From Roseateles violae (GTDB taxonomy: Bacteria > Pseudomonadota > Gammaproteobacteria > Burkholderiales > Burkholderiaceae_C), in assembly GCF_030410485.1 (NCBI RefSeq), contig NZ_JAUHHC010000002.1, forward strand, positions 682,001-746,000: DNA of 64,000 bases, written 5' to 3'. Position numbers and translations under genes: made by a program. The notes under the pieces were generated by a model. The model saw only the letters and a program-made list of their open reading frames with translations, made no database searches and was not told the origin of the DNA. This document shows, in pieces, positions 33,314-46,778 of the stretch (position 1 is the stretch's first letter; the number at the start of each line of letters is the position of its first letter).

Positions 33314-33341
33314 AAGCCCCGCGGTTTTTGCCGTGGGGCTT
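33314..33341 (+). terminator. Hairpin after rlmD
   Basis: AAGCCCCGCGG, loop tttttg, CCGTGGGGCTT: an 11-base stem with one wobble just after the stop codon. No long T run follows, so termination may be partial. Confidence 0.55.
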
Positions 33342-33390
33342 CAGAGCAGGCTCATATCGCGCAGCGATGTGATGCTGGAACTAAAAGAGA

Positions 33391-33412
33391 AACGGGACCC
33401 GAGGGTCCCGTT
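33391..33412 (-). terminator. Rho-independent terminator of the BI-1 family gene
   Basis: AACGGGACC-cgag-GGTCCCGTT stem; read on the minus strand it is followed by TCTCTTTTAG. It lies 21 bases beyond the stop of the minus-strand gene and faces the rlmD hairpin. Confidence 0.75.
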
Positions 33413-33432
33413 CTCAGTGGAGTAGCGTAGCT

Positions 33433-34128
33433 TCAGTCGCGCTCGCCGCCGAAGATGCCGAGCAGGCTCAACAGGCTCTGGAACACGTTGTACAGGTCCA
33501 GATAGATCGCCAGCGTGGCCGAGATGTAGTTGGTCTCGCCACCGTCGAGCACGCGCTTGATGTCGAACAGCATGAAGGCCGAGAACACGGCCATCGCCAG
33601 CACCATGATGGTCAGCATCAGCGCCGAGGACTGCAGGAAGATGTTGGCGATGCCGGCCACCATCAGGATCACCGCGCCGACAAACAGGAACTTGCCCATG
33701 CTGGACAGGTCGCGCTTGATCACCGTCGCCAGACTGGCCATCGCGAAGAAGATCGCACCGGTGCCGCCGAAGGCCATCATGATCAGCTGGCTGCCATTCG
33801 AGAAGCCCAGCACCGCGGCCACGAGGCGCGACAGCATCAGGCCCATGAAGAAGGTGAAGGCCAGCAGGGCGATCACGCCGGTGCTGCTGTTCTTGGTCTT
33901 CTCGATCACGAACATCAGCCCGAAGGCGCCGGCGAAGAACAGCAGGGTGCTGGCGCCGACGCCCATGGTCGCCAGGATGCCGGTCGATACGCCGATCCAG
34001 GCGCCGAGCACCGTGGGCAGCATCGACAGGGCCAGCAGCCAGTAGGTATTGCGCAGCACGCGCTGGCGCTCGGCGGCGAGGCCGCTGCCGAGTACCTGGC
34101 CGTATTGGGTTTGCAAGCTTTCGTTCAT
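33433..34128 (-). CDS. Bax inhibitor-1 family membrane protein (YccA/YbhL-like)
   Basis: 231 residues with seven membrane helices. It has the family's late Asp pair region (FDIKRVLDGGETNYISATLAIYLDLYNVFQSLL), which in the bacterial homologue BsYetJ forms a pH-sensitive calcium leak, and in YccA interacts with the FtsH protease. ftsH is in this window but not adjacent. It is an inner-membrane protein. It probably has its own promoter in the gap to the glcG-like gene, from which it is divergent. Confidence 0.88.
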   Translation of the reverse strand: MNESLQTQYGQVLGSGLAAERQRVLRNTYWLLALSMLPTVLGAWIGVSTGILATMGVGASTLLFFAGAFGLMFVIEKTKNSSTGVIALLAFTFFMGLMLSRLVAAVLGFSNGSQLIMMAFGGTGAIFFAMASLATVIKRDLSSMGKFLFVGAVILMVAGIANIFLQSSALMLTIMVLAMAVFSAFMLFDIKRVLDGGETNYISATLAIYLDLYNVFQSLLSLLGIFGGERD

Positions 34129-34281
34129 TGATCGATTCCTCCGTTCAATCCATCGCGCTCCCTGGAGCGCTCGTGGTCGATTCTAGGGTGCCAGACGCGG
34201 CGCGACAGCTTTGCTTTCCCGTACAGCAATCGCGGCTTGGCTGACGATAAAGTGAGGCCTTCCACCCGATATTTCAACGCC

Positions 34282-34686
34282 ATGAAGCAAAAACCCTATC
34301 TGGGCCTCGACGAGGTCAAACGTATCGCCGCCGCCGCCGAGGCGGAGGCCCTGGCCCATGGATGGGCCGTCAGCATCGCCATCGTCGACGACGGTGGCCA
34401 TCTGCTGTGGCTGCAGCGCCTGGACGGCGCGGCCGCAATCTCGGCGCAGATTGCGCCGGCCAAGGCGCACACGGCCGCGCTGGGCCGGCGTGAGTCCAAG
34501 GTCTACGAGGACATGATCAACCAGGGCCGCACCTCCTTCCTCAGCGCGCCGGGCCTCTCCGGTCTGCTGGAGGGCGGGGTGCCCATCCTGGTGGACGGCG
34601 TCTGCGTGGGCGCCGTTGGCGTCAGCGGCGTCAAGTCCAGCGAGGATGCGCAGATCGCCCGCGCGGGCATCGCGGCCCTGGGCTGA
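34282..34686 (+). CDS. GlcG/HbpS family protein
   Basis: 134 residues. The family fold is recognised from LGLDEVKRIAAAAEAEA, VSIAIVDDGGHLLWLQRLDGA, AKAHTAALGR and GGVPILVDGVCVGAVGVSG. Members bind heme (HbpS) or sit in glycolate operons (GlcG); the function here is not known. The ATG at 34282 begins the domain. It is a single gene between the BI-1 family gene and carA. Confidence 0.82.
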   Translation: MKQKPYLGLDEVKRIAAAAEAEALAHGWAVSIAIVDDGGHLLWLQRLDGAAAISAQIAPAKAHTAALGRRESKVYEDMINQGRTSFLSAPGLSGLLEGGVPILVDGVCVGAVGVSGVKSSEDAQIARAGIAALG

Positions 34687-34815
34687 TCGCCAACGAGAGC
34701 CGGTATGGCCCTGTTCATCGGGCCGCCGGCTTACTGGGCTGGAAGCGGCGGCAAATGCGCGGCGGAAGTGCAGCAAATTGTTTGCGCAAATGGCTCCGTG
34801 ATAACCCTGGTCGGT

Positions 34816-34821
34816 TATACT
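34816..34821 (+). promoter_or_regulatory. Candidate -10 in the carA leader
   Basis: TATACT within GGTTATACTTAG, in the 267-base gap before carA. The -35 (GCTCCG at 17 bases) is poor. The rest of the gap shows no open frame or clear attenuator hairpin. Confidence 0.35.
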
Positions 34822-34953
34822 TAGTAGGTTTACCCGCAACCACCGCCTCCCCAGCGAAACTCCACCCGTTTCCACCACCGGACTCAGGCCCAGATCCGAC
34901 CCGCAGGTCGCGATGGAGCAGAGCTGGGCGCGCGCACAATAACGGAGTCCCCC

Positions 34954-36114
34954 GTGCTGCCCGATCTGCTCTCATCCCCCAAAGCGATCCTTGCCCTGGC
35001 AGACGGCACGGTCTTCAAAGGCACCTCGATCGGCGCAGCCGGTCACACCGTCGGCGAGGTGGTGTTCAACACCGCGCTCACCGGCTACCAGGAAATCCTC
35101 ACCGACCCGAGCTATTGCCGGCAGATCGTCACCCTGACGTATCCGCATATCGGCAACTACGGCGTCAATGACGAGGATGTCGAGGCGTCGAAGATCCATG
35201 CCGCCGGCCTGATCATCAAGGAAGCGCCCGTCCTGGACTCCAACTTCCGCAAGCACCGCACGCTGACCCAGTATCTGCGTGATGAAGGCTGCGTCGCGAT
35301 CGCCGACATCGACACCCGCCGCCTGACCCGCCATCTGCGCACGACCGGCGCCCAGAACGGCTGCATCCTGTCCCTGGCGGACGGCGAGCCCATCACCGAG
35401 GCGCTGATCGCCGACGCGGTCGCCAAGGCCAAGGCCGGCGCCAGCATGGCCGGCCTGGACCTGGCCAAGGTCGTCAGCCGCACGGGCAGCGAGAGCTGGA
35501 CCGAGACCGAGTGGACGCTGGGCGAGGGCTATGGCGCGCAGACAGCGCCCAAGTTCCACGTCGTCGCCTACGACTTCGGCGTCAAGAGCAATATCCTGCG
35601 CATGCTCGCCTCGCGCGGCTGCAAGATCACCGTCGTGCCGGCACAGACCCCTGCCAGCGCCGTCTTTGACCTGGAGCCGGACGGCGTCTTCCTGTCCAAC
35701 GGCCCCGGCGATCCGGAGCCTTGCGATTACGCGATCAAGGCCACGGCCGAGCTGATCGAGGCCGGCATCCCGACCTTCGGCATCTGCCTGGGTCATCAGA
35801 TCATGGCGCTGGCCTCGGGCGCCAAGACCTTCAAGATGAAGTTCGGCCACCACGGCGCCAACCACCCGGTCAAGGACCTGGACAACGGCCGCGTCTCGAT
35901 CACCAGCCAGAACCACGGCTTCGCGGTTGATGCCGACTCTCTGCCGGCCAATCTGCGCCCGACGCACATCAGCCTGTTCGACGGCACCTTGCAAGGCCTG
36001 GCGCGCACCGACAAGCCGGCCTTCTGCTTCCAGGGCCACCCGGAGGCGAGCCCCGGCCCGCACGACATCGCCTATCTGTTCGACCGCTTCGTCGGCCTGA
36101 TGGCCAAGGCCTGA
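34954..36114 (+). CDS. carA: Carbamoyl-phosphate synthase small subunit
   Basis: 386 residues. Glutamine amidotransferase subunit that passes ammonia to CarB for arginine and pyrimidine synthesis. The N-terminal domain begins [15 protein letters not shown] and contains [21 protein letters not shown]. The C-terminal class I amidotransferase has the catalytic Cys in [13 protein letters not shown] and the His/Glu in GHPEASPGP. The GTG start has GGAG six bases upstream. It leads carA-lysE-carB-greA. Confidence 0.97.
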   Translation: MLPDLLSSPKAILALADGTVFKGTSIGAAGHTVGEVVFNTALTGYQEILTDPSYCRQIVTLTYPHIGNYGVNDEDVEASKIHAAGLIIKEAPVLDSNFRKHRTLTQYLRDEGCVAIADIDTRRLTRHLRTTGAQNGCILSLADGEPITEALIADAVAKAKAGASMAGLDLAKVVSRTGSESWTETEWTLGEGYGAQTAPKFHVVAYDFGVKSNILRMLASRGCKITVVPAQTPASAVFDLEPDGVFLSNGPGDPEPCDYAIKATAELIEAGIPTFGICLGHQIMALASGAKTFKMKFGHHGANHPVKDLDNGRVSITSQNHGFAVDADSLPANLRPTHISLFDGTLQGLARTDKPAFCFQGHPEASPGPHDIAYLFDRFVGLMAKA

Positions 36115-36131
36115 GCGGGAAGGGCGCGGCA

Positions 36132-36776
36132 GTGTTCTTTGGCATCACCGACCTCGGCACCTTCGTCGCAGCAGCGCTGTTCATCATCCTGCTGCCCGGA
36201 CCGAACTCGCTCTATGTGCTGTCGGTCGCCGCGCAGCGCGGCGTGCGCGCCGGCTACACGGCGGCGGGCGGCGTGTTCGTCGGCGACACGGTGCTGATGA
36301 CGGCGGCGGCCGCCGGCGGCGCCTCGCTGCTGATGGCCAGCCCGCAGATCTTCTTCGTCGTGAAGATGGTCGGCGCTGTCTATCTGGGTTGGATCGGGCT
36401 GCAGCTGCTGCGCGGCGCGCTCAACAACTGGCGTGGCGAGGCTAAGACGGACGAGGCGCCGCGCGTCGTAGATGCGAACCAGCCCTTCCGCAAGGCCCTG
36501 GTCGTCAGCCTCTTGAACCCGAAGGCGATCGCCTTCCTGCTGTCCTTCTTCATCCAGTTCGTCGACCCGGCCTACGCGCATCCGGCGCTGACCTTCCTGA
36601 TCCTGGGCAGCATTGTCCAGCTGCTCAGCTTTCTCTATCTCTCGACGCTGATCTTCGCCGGCGCCCGCCTGGCCGCGGCCTTCCGCGCGCGTCGTCGCCT
36701 GTCCAGCACCGCGAACGCGGGCGTGGGGGCGCTCTTCGTTGGATTCGGGGCCAAGCTGGCCTCGGCAACACTCTGA
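36132..36776 (+). CDS. LysE/RhtB family amino-acid exporter
   Basis: 214 residues, six membrane helices. The LysE/RhtB signature GPNSLYVLSVAAQRGVRAGY follows the first helix, and LLNPKAIAFLLSFFIQFV precedes the fourth. Such carriers export amino acids (LeuE-like); the substrate is not readable. It starts at a GTG 17 bases after carA and ends 9 bases before carB, so it is inside the carbamoyl-phosphate operon, an arrangement I remember from other Burkholderiales. Confidence 0.85.
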   Translation: MFFGITDLGTFVAAALFIILLPGPNSLYVLSVAAQRGVRAGYTAAGGVFVGDTVLMTAAAAGGASLLMASPQIFFVVKMVGAVYLGWIGLQLLRGALNNWRGEAKTDEAPRVVDANQPFRKALVVSLLNPKAIAFLLSFFIQFVDPAYAHPALTFLILGSIVQLLSFLYLSTLIFAGARLAAAFRARRRLSSTANAGVGALFVGFGAKLASATL

Positions 36777-36785
36777 CCGACCGAT

Positions 36786-40052
<3,267 letters not shown>

Positions 40053-40067
40053 ACTCGGACTATCCCA

Positions 40068-40117
40068 TTCCGCCGCCGCGGTCCGGTTTTCCGGGTTGCA
40101 GCGGCGGAACTGTTTTT
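40068..40117 (+). terminator. Rho-independent terminator after carB
   Basis: TTCCGCCGC at 40068-40076 pairs with GCGGCGGAA at 40101-40109, followed by CTGTTTTTTG. It separates carB from greA, so greA needs its own promoter in the next 70 bases. Confidence 0.8.
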
Positions 40118-40188
40118 TGTGTGGCTCGAAGCGCCTTGTTTCCTCTTGGGAAATCGCATCGAGTCTGATGTTTTTCTAGGTTTTAACT

Positions 40189-40665
40189 ATGGCCACCATC
40201 CCTTTGACCAAGTACGGCGCTGAAAAGCTCAAGGAGGAGCTGCATCGACTGAAATCGGTCGAGCGGCATGCCGTCATCCAGGCCATTGCCGAGGCGCGAG
40301 CCCAGGGCGATCTGTCCGAAAACGCCGAGTACGAAGCCGCCAAGGACAAGCAGGGCTTCATCGAAGGCCGCATCCTCGAGATCGAAGGCAAGCTGGCCGC
40401 CGCCCAGATCATCGACCCGGCGGCCGTCGATGCCGGCGGCCGCATCGTCTTCGGCACGACCGTCGATCTGGAAGAGGAAAGCAGCGGCGCCGAGGTGACC
40501 TACCAGATCGTCGGCGACGACGAGGCCGACCTGAAGCTGGGCAAGATCTCGATCAGCTCGCCGATCGCCCGCGCCTTGATCGGCAAGGAAGCCGGCGACG
40601 TCGCCGAGGTGCAGGCGCCGGGTGGCGTCAAGCGCTACGAGGTCGTCGAAGTCCGCTACGTCTGA
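40189..40665 (+). CDS. greA: Transcription elongation factor GreA
   Basis: 158 residues. It rescues backtracked RNA polymerase by inducing transcript cleavage. The N-terminal coiled coil (about 1-75: [20 protein letters not shown], with the acidic tip in [17 protein letters not shown]) is followed by the FKBP-like domain ([23 protein letters not shown]). Length is standard. The next gene begins on the last base of its stop codon. Confidence 0.97.
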   Translation: MATIPLTKYGAEKLKEELHRLKSVERHAVIQAIAEARAQGDLSENAEYEAAKDKQGFIEGRILEIEGKLAAAQIIDPAAVDAGGRIVFGTTVDLEEESSGAEVTYQIVGDDEADLKLGKISISSPIARALIGKEAGDVAEVQAPGGVKRYEVVEVRYV

Positions 40666-41096
40666 TGCTCGTCCGCAGCCAAGCCCTGCTGGCCGCCCTC
40701 TGGGGCGGTCTTTTGCTTTGTGTCGCCTTTCTTGCCGCGCCGAGTGCGTTTGCGGTGCTCGAACGCGCGCAGGCCGGCGCCTACGTCGCTCGCGTGTTCG
40801 CGCTGGAGGCGAATATCAGCCTGGCGGCGGCGCTGCTGCTGATGCTGATCGAGCGGCGCCTGGCCCGCGACGCCGGCGGCCGCGGCTTCACGGCCGGGTT
40901 CCTGCTGCCGGCCGGCGCGCTGTTCTGCACGGTGGCCGGCTATTTCGCGCTGCAGCCGATGATGGCCGCGGCGCGGGCCGGGCAGGGCAGCGTCTCTTTC
41001 ATGACGCTGCATGCGGTCTCGTTCGGTTTTTACGGGCTCAAGACCTTGCTGGTCCTGGCCCTGGCCTGGCGCGCCAGCAAGCCTCAGTTGGCCTGA
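40665..41096 (+). CDS. DUF4149 family membrane protein
   Basis: 143 residues with four membrane helices (about 7-28, 45-62, 75-95, 115-137). The layout and FLAAPSAFAVLERAQAGAYVAR region match DUF4149, often next to greA in beta-proteobacteria; function unknown. It is coupled to greA by the sequence TGATG. Its last 13 bases overlap the end of the convergent yhbY gene. Confidence 0.75.
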   Translation: MLVRSQALLAALWGGLLLCVAFLAAPSAFAVLERAQAGAYVARVFALEANISLAAALLLMLIERRLARDAGGRGFTAGFLLPAGALFCTVAGYFALQPMMAAARAGQGSVSFMTLHAVSFGFYGLKTLLVLALAWRASKPQLA

Positions 41097-41560
41097 GACT
41101 GCTTCTTGACGCTGCTGACGCGCTTCTTGGCGCGCTTGATCTCGCCGCCCTGGGCGACGCGCTGGTTGCCCAGCAGATTGACCTTCTTGACCTGCGGGCG
41201 GTGGTTGCCGCTCTTGGAGAACTTGACGATCTTAACCACGCGCGGGCCGGGCTTGCCGTCCTCGCGCTCGGCCGCTTCCTTCTCGGGAATCGGCCGCCAC
41301 AGCACCAGCAGCTTGCCGATATGCTGGATGGGCGCGGCGCCGAGCTGGTCGGCCAGGATCTGCAGCATGCCCTCGCGGCCGGCGCGGTCGTCGGAGAACA
41401 CGCGCACCTTGATCAGGCCATGGGCCTTCAGGGCCTGGTCGCATTCCTTGACGACGGCGGGGGTCAGACCATCGCCGCCGATCATCACGACCGGGTCGAG
41501 ATGATGGGCGTCGGCGCGTTTTTCCTTGCGCTGGGCAGGAGTGAGTTGAATTGCGGGCAT
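41084..41560 (-). CDS. yhbY: YhbY/CRS1 family RNA-binding protein
   Basis: 158 residues. The first 97 form the CRM domain ([59 protein letters not shown]), which in E. coli associates with pre-50S particles. A lysine-rich extension of about 60 residues follows, typical of Burkholderiales. CATAAT lies six bases before the ATG, so the message may be leaderless. It is divergent from rlmE, another ribosome-assembly gene. Confidence 0.88.
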   Translation of the reverse strand: MPAIQLTPAQRKEKRADAHHLDPVVMIGGDGLTPAVVKECDQALKAHGLIKVRVFSDDRAGREGMLQILADQLGAAPIQHIGKLLVLWRPIPEKEAAEREDGKPGPRVVKIVKFSKSGNHRPQVKKVNLLGNQRVAQGGEIKRAKKRVSSVKKQSQAN

Positions 41561-41566
41561 ACCCGT

Positions 41567-41572
41567 ATTATG
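41567..41572 (-). promoter_or_regulatory. -10 element of yhbY, six bases before the ATG
   Basis: On the minus strand CATAAT then ACGGGT then the ATG at 41560. Same geometry as the surE and rlmD elements. Confidence 0.45.
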
Positions 41573-41649
41573 TCCCGACCGGGGTTTCGCACCCTTTTAT
41601 CGGCGCAGCCGAACGAGTTCCGATGCGGGCGAGCGCCCGCGGATGCACG

Positions 41650-42336
41650 ATGAAAATCCAAACAAAGAGCAAAAAAGTTAACAAGGCGTGGCTTAACAAT
41701 CATGTCAGCGACCCTTATGTGAAGCTGGCCCAGAAGGAGGGCTTTCGTGCGCGCGCGGCCTACAAGCTGAAGGAAATCGACGAGGAATTGAAGCTGATTC
41801 GGCCGGGCCAGGTCGTCGTCGATCTCGGCGCGGCGCCGGGTGCCTGGAGCCAGTATTTGCGCCGGCGCTTCGCGCCCAAGGAGGCGGGCGTCGGCGGCGC
41901 CGCGGTCGGTGCCTTGAACGGCACCATCATCGCGCTGGATCTGCTGGACTTCGAGCCCATCGAGGGCGTGCAGTTCATCCAGGGTGACTTCCAGGAGGAG
42001 GCGGTGCTGCGTCAGCTCGAAGAGGCGCTGGCCGGCCGCGCGGTCGATCTTGTCGTCTCGGACATGGCCCCCAATCTATCGGGCATCGAGAGCACCGACG
42101 CGGCGCGCATCGCCGGCCTGGTCGAGCTGGCGATCGATTTCGGCCAGCAGCATCTGAAGCCGGAGGGCGCGCTGGTGGCCAAGGTCTTTCACGGCAGCGG
42201 CTATTCGCAGCTGGTGGAGGCCTTCAAGGCGAGCTTCAAAAAGGTCAAGGCGATCAAGCCCAAGGCTTCGCGGGATCGCTCCTCGGAGACTTTCTTGATC
42301 GGCATTGGCGTGAAAAAGCCGGCGGGCCAAGCCTAA
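41650..42336 (+). CDS. rlmE: 23S rRNA (uridine-2552-2'-O)-methyltransferase RlmE
   Basis: 228 residues. It methylates U2552 in the 50S A-loop. Catalytic tetrad and SAM site: Lys in [27 protein letters not shown], Asp in [11 protein letters not shown], Lys in [11 protein letters not shown] and Glu in [13 protein letters not shown] 16-residue insert ([16 protein letters not shown]) lies after the SAM motif. The ATG at 41650 gives the family length. It lies just upstream of ftsH as in E. coli. Confidence 0.96.
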   Translation: MKIQTKSKKVNKAWLNNHVSDPYVKLAQKEGFRARAAYKLKEIDEELKLIRPGQVVVDLGAAPGAWSQYLRRRFAPKEAGVGGAAVGALNGTIIALDLLDFEPIEGVQFIQGDFQEEAVLRQLEEALAGRAVDLVVSDMAPNLSGIESTDAARIAGLVELAIDFGQQHLKPEGALVAKVFHGSGYSQLVEAFKASFKKVKAIKPKASRDRSSETFLIGIGVKKPAGQA

Positions 42337-42460
42337 ACACCGGCATTGTCCAGGGGAAAGCGGCCGGGCGTTTCCCCTTGACTGCAATAGAATCAACCCC
42401 ATATCGCATGCAGGGCGCCGCTCGTCGGGCGGGCCGCATGATTGGAATTAAGGAGTCGCG

Positions 42461-44362
42461 GTGAACAATCAGTGGTTCTCGAAGGTGGCCGTCTGGATAG
42501 TGATTGCCTTGGTGCTGTTCACGGTCTTCAAGCAGTTCGACCGCGGAGCCAGCCAGGGCAACCAGATCGGCTATTCGGAATTCCTGGATGAGGTCCAGGC
42601 GCGCCGGATCAAGAACGTCACCCTGCAAGAGGGTGGCGCCGGCACCGAGATCCTGGCCGAGACCAATGACGGCAAGAAGCTGCGCGTCACGGCGACCTAT
42701 CTGGACCGCGGCCTGGTCGGCGATCTGCGCAACAACGGCGTCAAGTTCGACGTCAAGCCGCGCGAGGAGCAGTCCTTCCTGCTGTCGATGCTGATCAGCT
42801 GGGGGCCGATGCTGCTCTTGATCGGCGTCTGGGTGTATTTCATGCGCCAGATGCAGGGTGGTGGCAAGGGCGGCGCCTTCAGCTTCGGCAAGAGCAAGGC
42901 CCGCATGCTGGACGAGGCCAATAACACGACGACCTTCTCCGACGTGGCCGGCTGCGACGAGGCCAAGGAAGAGGTCAAGGAACTGGTCGACTTCCTGAAG
43001 GACCCGCAGAAGTTCCAGAAGCTGGGCGGTCGCATCCCGCGCGGCGTGCTGCTGGTCGGCCCTCCGGGCACCGGCAAGACCCTGCTGGCCAAGGCGATCG
43101 CCGGCGAGGCCAAGGTGCCGTTCTTCTCAATCTCCGGTTCGGACTTCGTCGAGATGTTCGTCGGCGTCGGTGCGGCCCGCGTGCGTGACATGTTCGAGCA
43201 GGCCAAGAAGAGCGCGCCCTGCATCATCTTCGTCGACGAAATCGACGCGGTCGGTCGCCATCGCGGTGCGGGTCTCGGCGGCGGCAACGACGAGCGCGAG
43301 CAGACGCTGAACCAGATGCTGGTCGAGATGGACGGTTTCGAGACCAATCTCGGCGTCATCGTGATGGCCGCGACCAACCGTCCGGACATCCTCGACCCGG
43401 CCCTGCTGCGCCCGGGCCGCTTCGACCGCCAGGTCTATGTGACCCTGCCGGACGTGCGCGGCCGCGAGCAGATCCTGAACGTGCACATGCGCAAGGTGCC
43501 GGTCGGCCAGGACATCCGCGCCGACATCCTGGCGCGCGGCACCCCGGGCTTCTCAGGCGCCGATCTGGCCAATCTGGTCAACGAGGCGGCCCTGTTCGCC
43601 GCGCGCCGCAACGGCCGCGTCGTCGAGATGGTCGACTTCGAGAAGGCCAAGGACAAGATCATGATGGGCCCCGAGCGCAAGTCCATGGTCATGCCCGAGG
43701 AAGAGCGCAAGAACACCGCCTACCACGAGGCTGGCCATGCGCTGGTCGCGCGCCTGATGCCCAAGACCGATCCGGTCCACAAGGTGACGGTGATCCCGCG
43801 CGGCCGGGCGCTGGGCGTGACGATGCAGCTGCCCGAGGGCGACCGCTACAGCATGGACAAGGAGCGCATGCTGTCGACGATCTCGGTGCTGTTCGGCGGC
43901 CGCATCGCCGAAGAGGTGTTCATGAACCAGATGACCACCGGTGCGTCCAACGACTTCGAGCGCGCGACCCAGATCGCCCGCGACATGGTTACGCGCTACG
44001 GCATGACCGACGAACTGGGCCCGATGGTCTATGCCGAGAACGAGGGCGAGGTCTTCCTGGGCCGCTCGGTGACCAAGACGACCAGCATGTCCGAGGAGAC
44101 GATGCGCAAGGTCGACGCGGTGATCCGCCGCATCATCGACGAGCAGTACTCGATCGCGCGCAAGCTGATCGAGGACAACACCGACAAGATGCATGCGATG
44201 GCCAAGGCCCTGCTCGAGTGGGAAACCATCGACAGCGACCAGATCGACGACATCATGGACAACCGCCCGCCGCGTCCGCCCAAGGACTGGTCGGCGCCCA
44301 GCGGTGGCAAGAGCGACGGTTCGGTGCCGCCGGTCACCGGCAACCCAGCCGCCGTCGTCTGA
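42461..44362 (+). CDS. ftsH: ATP-dependent zinc metalloprotease FtsH
   Basis: 633 residues. A membrane-bound AAA+ protease that degrades membrane and regulatory proteins. Membrane helices at about 7-25 and 103-124 enclose a periplasmic domain. Walker A is GPPGTGKT, Walker B IIFVDEID, and the second region of homology is [20 protein letters not shown]; the zinc site is HEAGH. The GTG at 42461 follows AAGGAG. TTGACT at 42378 is a possible -35. A terminator follows. Confidence 0.98.
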   Translation: MNNQWFSKVAVWIVIALVLFTVFKQFDRGASQGNQIGYSEFLDEVQARRIKNVTLQEGGAGTEILAETNDGKKLRVTATYLDRGLVGDLRNNGVKFDVKPREEQSFLLSMLISWGPMLLLIGVWVYFMRQMQGGGKGGAFSFGKSKARMLDEANNTTTFSDVAGCDEAKEEVKELVDFLKDPQKFQKLGGRIPRGVLLVGPPGTGKTLLAKAIAGEAKVPFFSISGSDFVEMFVGVGAARVRDMFEQAKKSAPCIIFVDEIDAVGRHRGAGLGGGNDEREQTLNQMLVEMDGFETNLGVIVMAATNRPDILDPALLRPGRFDRQVYVTLPDVRGREQILNVHMRKVPVGQDIRADILARGTPGFSGADLANLVNEAALFAARRNGRVVEMVDFEKAKDKIMMGPERKSMVMPEEERKNTAYHEAGHALVARLMPKTDPVHKVTVIPRGRALGVTMQLPEGDRYSMDKERMLSTISVLFGGRIAEEVFMNQMTTGASNDFERATQIARDMVTRYGMTDELGPMVYAENEGEVFLGRSVTKTTSMSEETMRKVDAVIRRIIDEQYSIARKLIEDNTDKMHAMAKALLEWETIDSDQIDDIMDNRPPRPPKDWSAPSGGKSDGSVPPVTGNPAAVV

Positions 44363-44385
44363 GGCCAGCGCCGCAAGGCCCAGAA

Positions 44386-44413
44386 GGGTCGGTCCGCAAG
44401 GCCGGCCCTTTTT
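44386..44413 (+). terminator. Rho-independent terminator after ftsH
   Basis: GGGTCGGTC, loop cgcaa, GGCCGGCCC, then TTTTT. The stem has two G-T wobbles. It lies 24 bases past the ftsH stop and 28 before the folP start. Confidence 0.8.
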
Positions 44414-44441
44414 CATTCCAGCCCCAGTTTCGAGCACAGCG

Positions 44442-45323
44442 ATGCAGTGGCAGACCCGCCGTTTTCAGATCGACCTGAGCCGCCCGCGGGTGATGGCCAT
44501 CGTCAATGTGACGCCCGACTCGTTCTCGGACGGCGGCCAGCATGACACGGCGCAGGCGGCGATCGCACATTGCCGCCGCCTGGTCGAGGAGGGCGCCGAC
44601 ATCCTCGACATCGGCGGCGAATCGACCCGCCCGGGCGCGCGGCAGCTGGGTGTCGACGAGGAATGGCAGCGCATCGAGCCGGTGCTGGCCGCCGCCGTCG
44701 AGATGGGCGTGCCGGTCTCGGTCGACACCTGCAAGACCGAGGTGATGCGCCGCGCGCTGGCCGCCGGCGCCGACATCATCAACGACGTTCAGGCGCTTCA
44801 GCACGCCGGCGCGGTCGAGCTGCTGGCCGCGCATCCGGATGCCGGTGTCTGCCTGATGCATATGCGCGGCGAGCCGGCGACGATGCAGGGCCTGACCGAT
44901 TACGGCGATGTGGTCCGCGAGGTCGCGGATTTCCTTGGCCGGCGCGCCGCAGCGCTGCGCGCCACCGGCATCGCGGCGGAGCGCATCGTGCTCGATCCCG
45001 GCTATGGCTTCGCGAAGAACAGCGAGCAGAACCTCGAACTTTTGTGCCGGCAGCATGAGTTGCTGGCGCTCGGCCATCCGCTGCTGATCGGCTGGTCGCG
45101 CAAACGCACGCTCGGCGATCTGACCGGAAGGCCGGTCGGCGAGCGCCTGGGTGCCAGCATCGCCGCGGCGCTGGCCGCCATTGCCGGCGGAGCGCGCATC
45201 GTCCGCGTGCACGATGCCGCGGCCACCGTCGATGCGATCAAGGTCTGGCTCGCGGCCGGCGGCGAGTTCGTGGCGATGCGAGACAATCGCGCTTTACAAA
45301 GTCCAGGAGGACGCTCGCAATGA
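44442..45323 (+). CDS. folP: Dihydropteroate synthase
   Basis: 293 residues. It joins p-aminobenzoate to dihydropterin pyrophosphate in folate synthesis. Signatures are [65 protein letters not shown] and GWSRKRTLG. The ATG at 44442 gives the standard length; no strong ribosome site is visible. Its stop overlaps the glmM start (ATGA), and AGGAGG before glmM lies in its last codons. Confidence 0.97.
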   Translation: MQWQTRRFQIDLSRPRVMAIVNVTPDSFSDGGQHDTAQAAIAHCRRLVEEGADILDIGGESTRPGARQLGVDEEWQRIEPVLAAAVEMGVPVSVDTCKTEVMRRALAAGADIINDVQALQHAGAVELLAAHPDAGVCLMHMRGEPATMQGLTDYGDVVREVADFLGRRAAALRATGIAAERIVLDPGYGFAKNSEQNLELLCRQHELLALGHPLLIGWSRKRTLGDLTGRPVGERLGASIAAALAAIAGGARIVRVHDAAATVDAIKVWLAAGGEFVAMRDNRALQSPGGRSQ

Positions 45324-46660
45324 GCCGTAAGTATTTCGGAACCGATGGCATTCGAGGCACGGTCGGTCAGTCGCCGATCACGCCGGACTTCATGCTGCGC
45401 CTGGGCCATGCGGTCGGCCAGGTGCTGCGCAAGAGCAGCAATGGTGGCCGCCCCAGCGTGCTGATCGGCAAGGACACGCGCATCTCCGGCTACATGATCG
45501 AATCGGCGCTGGAGGCAGGCTTTGCCTCGGCCGGCGTCGACGTGCTCTTGACCGGCCCGCTGCCGACGCCGGGCGTCGCCTACCTGACCCGCGCCTTGCG
45601 CCAGGACCTGGGCGTCGTCATCAGCGCCTCGCACAACCCCTTTGCCGACAACGGCATCAAGTTTTTCTCGGCCAAGGGCGAGAAGCTGCCCGATGCCTGG
45701 GAGCAGGCCGTCGAGCAGGCGCTGGAAGAGCCGCCGCACTGGATCGATTCGGCCAACCTGGGCCGGGCGCGCCGCATCGACGATGCGCGCGGCCGCTATA
45801 TCGAGTTCTGCAAGAACTGCTTCGGCTCCGACCTGAGTCTGCGCGGCCTGAAGATCGTCGTCGACGCCGCCCATGGCGCCGCCTACAACGTCGCGCCCGA
45901 TGTCTTCCACGAGCTCGGCGCCGAGGTGATCGCGATCGGCTGCAAGCCGGACGGCTTCAATATCAATGCCGGCTTCGGCGCGACCGCGCCGGCGGCCCTG
46001 GTCGCGGCGGTCAAGCAGCATGGCGCGCATTACGGTATCGCGCTGGACGGCGATGCCGACCGGCTGCAGCTGGTCGATGCCGAAGGGCGTCTCTACAACG
46101 GCGACGAGCTGCTCTATGTGATGGTCGCCGATCGCCTGGGCCAGGGCTTGCAGGTGCCCGGCGCCGTCGGCACGCTGATGACCAATATGGCGGTCGAGCT
46201 GGCGCTGAAGTCGCGCGACGTCGAATTCGTGCGCGCCAAGGTCGGCGACCGCTATGTGCTGGAAGAACTGGCCGCGCGCGGCTGGCAGCTGGGCGGCGAG
46301 GGTTCGGGCCATCTGCTGGCGCTGGACAAGCACACGACCGGCGACGGCATCGTCAGCGCGCTCTTGGTGCTGCAGGCGATCAGCCGCACCGGCAAGAGCT
46401 TGGCCGAGCAGCTGGCCGCGGTCCATCTGTTCCCGCAGACCCTGATCAATGTGCGGCTGCAGCCCGGCCAGGATTGGAAGAGCAATGCCCGCCTGGCGCA
46501 GGAGCAGGCCGAGGTGACGGCCGAGCTGGGCGAGCGCGGCCGCGTCTTGATCCGTGCCTCGGGCACCGAACCGCTGCTGCGCGTGATGGTCGAGGCCAGC
46601 GAGGCGGCCCTGGCCCAGCAATGCGCGCAGCGCCTGGCCGAGGCGGTGAAAGCCGCCTGA
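45320..46660 (+). CDS. glmM: Phosphoglucosamine mutase
   Basis: 446 residues. It converts glucosamine-6-phosphate to glucosamine-1-phosphate for peptidoglycan and LPS. It begins [13 protein letters not shown]; the phosphoserine is in [16 protein letters not shown], the metal loop is LDGDADR, the sugar loop GGEGSGHLL and the phosphate loop [20 protein letters not shown] precedes the ATG, which overlaps the folP stop. The folP-glmM pair is conserved in proteobacteria. Confidence 0.98.
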   Translation: MSRKYFGTDGIRGTVGQSPITPDFMLRLGHAVGQVLRKSSNGGRPSVLIGKDTRISGYMIESALEAGFASAGVDVLLTGPLPTPGVAYLTRALRQDLGVVISASHNPFADNGIKFFSAKGEKLPDAWEQAVEQALEEPPHWIDSANLGRARRIDDARGRYIEFCKNCFGSDLSLRGLKIVVDAAHGAAYNVAPDVFHELGAEVIAIGCKPDGFNINAGFGATAPAALVAAVKQHGAHYGIALDGDADRLQLVDAEGRLYNGDELLYVMVADRLGQGLQVPGAVGTLMTNMAVELALKSRDVEFVRAKVGDRYVLEELAARGWQLGGEGSGHLLALDKHTTGDGIVSALLVLQAISRTGKSLAEQLAAVHLFPQTLINVRLQPGQDWKSNARLAQEQAEVTAELGERGRVLIRASGTEPLLRVMVEASEAALAQQCAQRLAEAVKAA

Positions 46661-46674
46661 GGCAGGCATTCCAA

Positions 46675-46701
46675 GGGCTGTCACGCGAAATGTGACAGCC
46701 C
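46675..46701. terminator. Palindrome after glmM containing Pho half-sites
   Basis: GGGCTGTCAC, 7 bases, GTGACAGCCC: a perfect 10-base inverted repeat 14 bases after the glmM stop. It could be a hairpin ending glmM, though no T run follows. Each arm contains the Pho half-site CTGTCAC, so it may also bind PhoB. Confidence 0.5.
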
Positions 46702-46707
46702 GGCCGG

Positions 46708-46741
46708 CTGTCACCGGCCTGTCACACAGGGATCCTAGGAT
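46708..46741 (+). promoter_or_regulatory. Pho box and -10 of the pst-pho operon
   Basis: CTGTCAC-CGGC-CTGTCAC (46708-46725): two 7-base direct repeats at an 11-base period, the standard PhoB site. Ten bases later TAGGAT (46736-46741) serves as -10, with the Pho box replacing the -35. It predicts PhoB-activated transcription of pstS and the genes after it when phosphate is scarce. Confidence 0.88.
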
Positions 46742-46778
46742 GGCGAGCGTTGCCATTCACCCACCTGACAGGTCGCAG

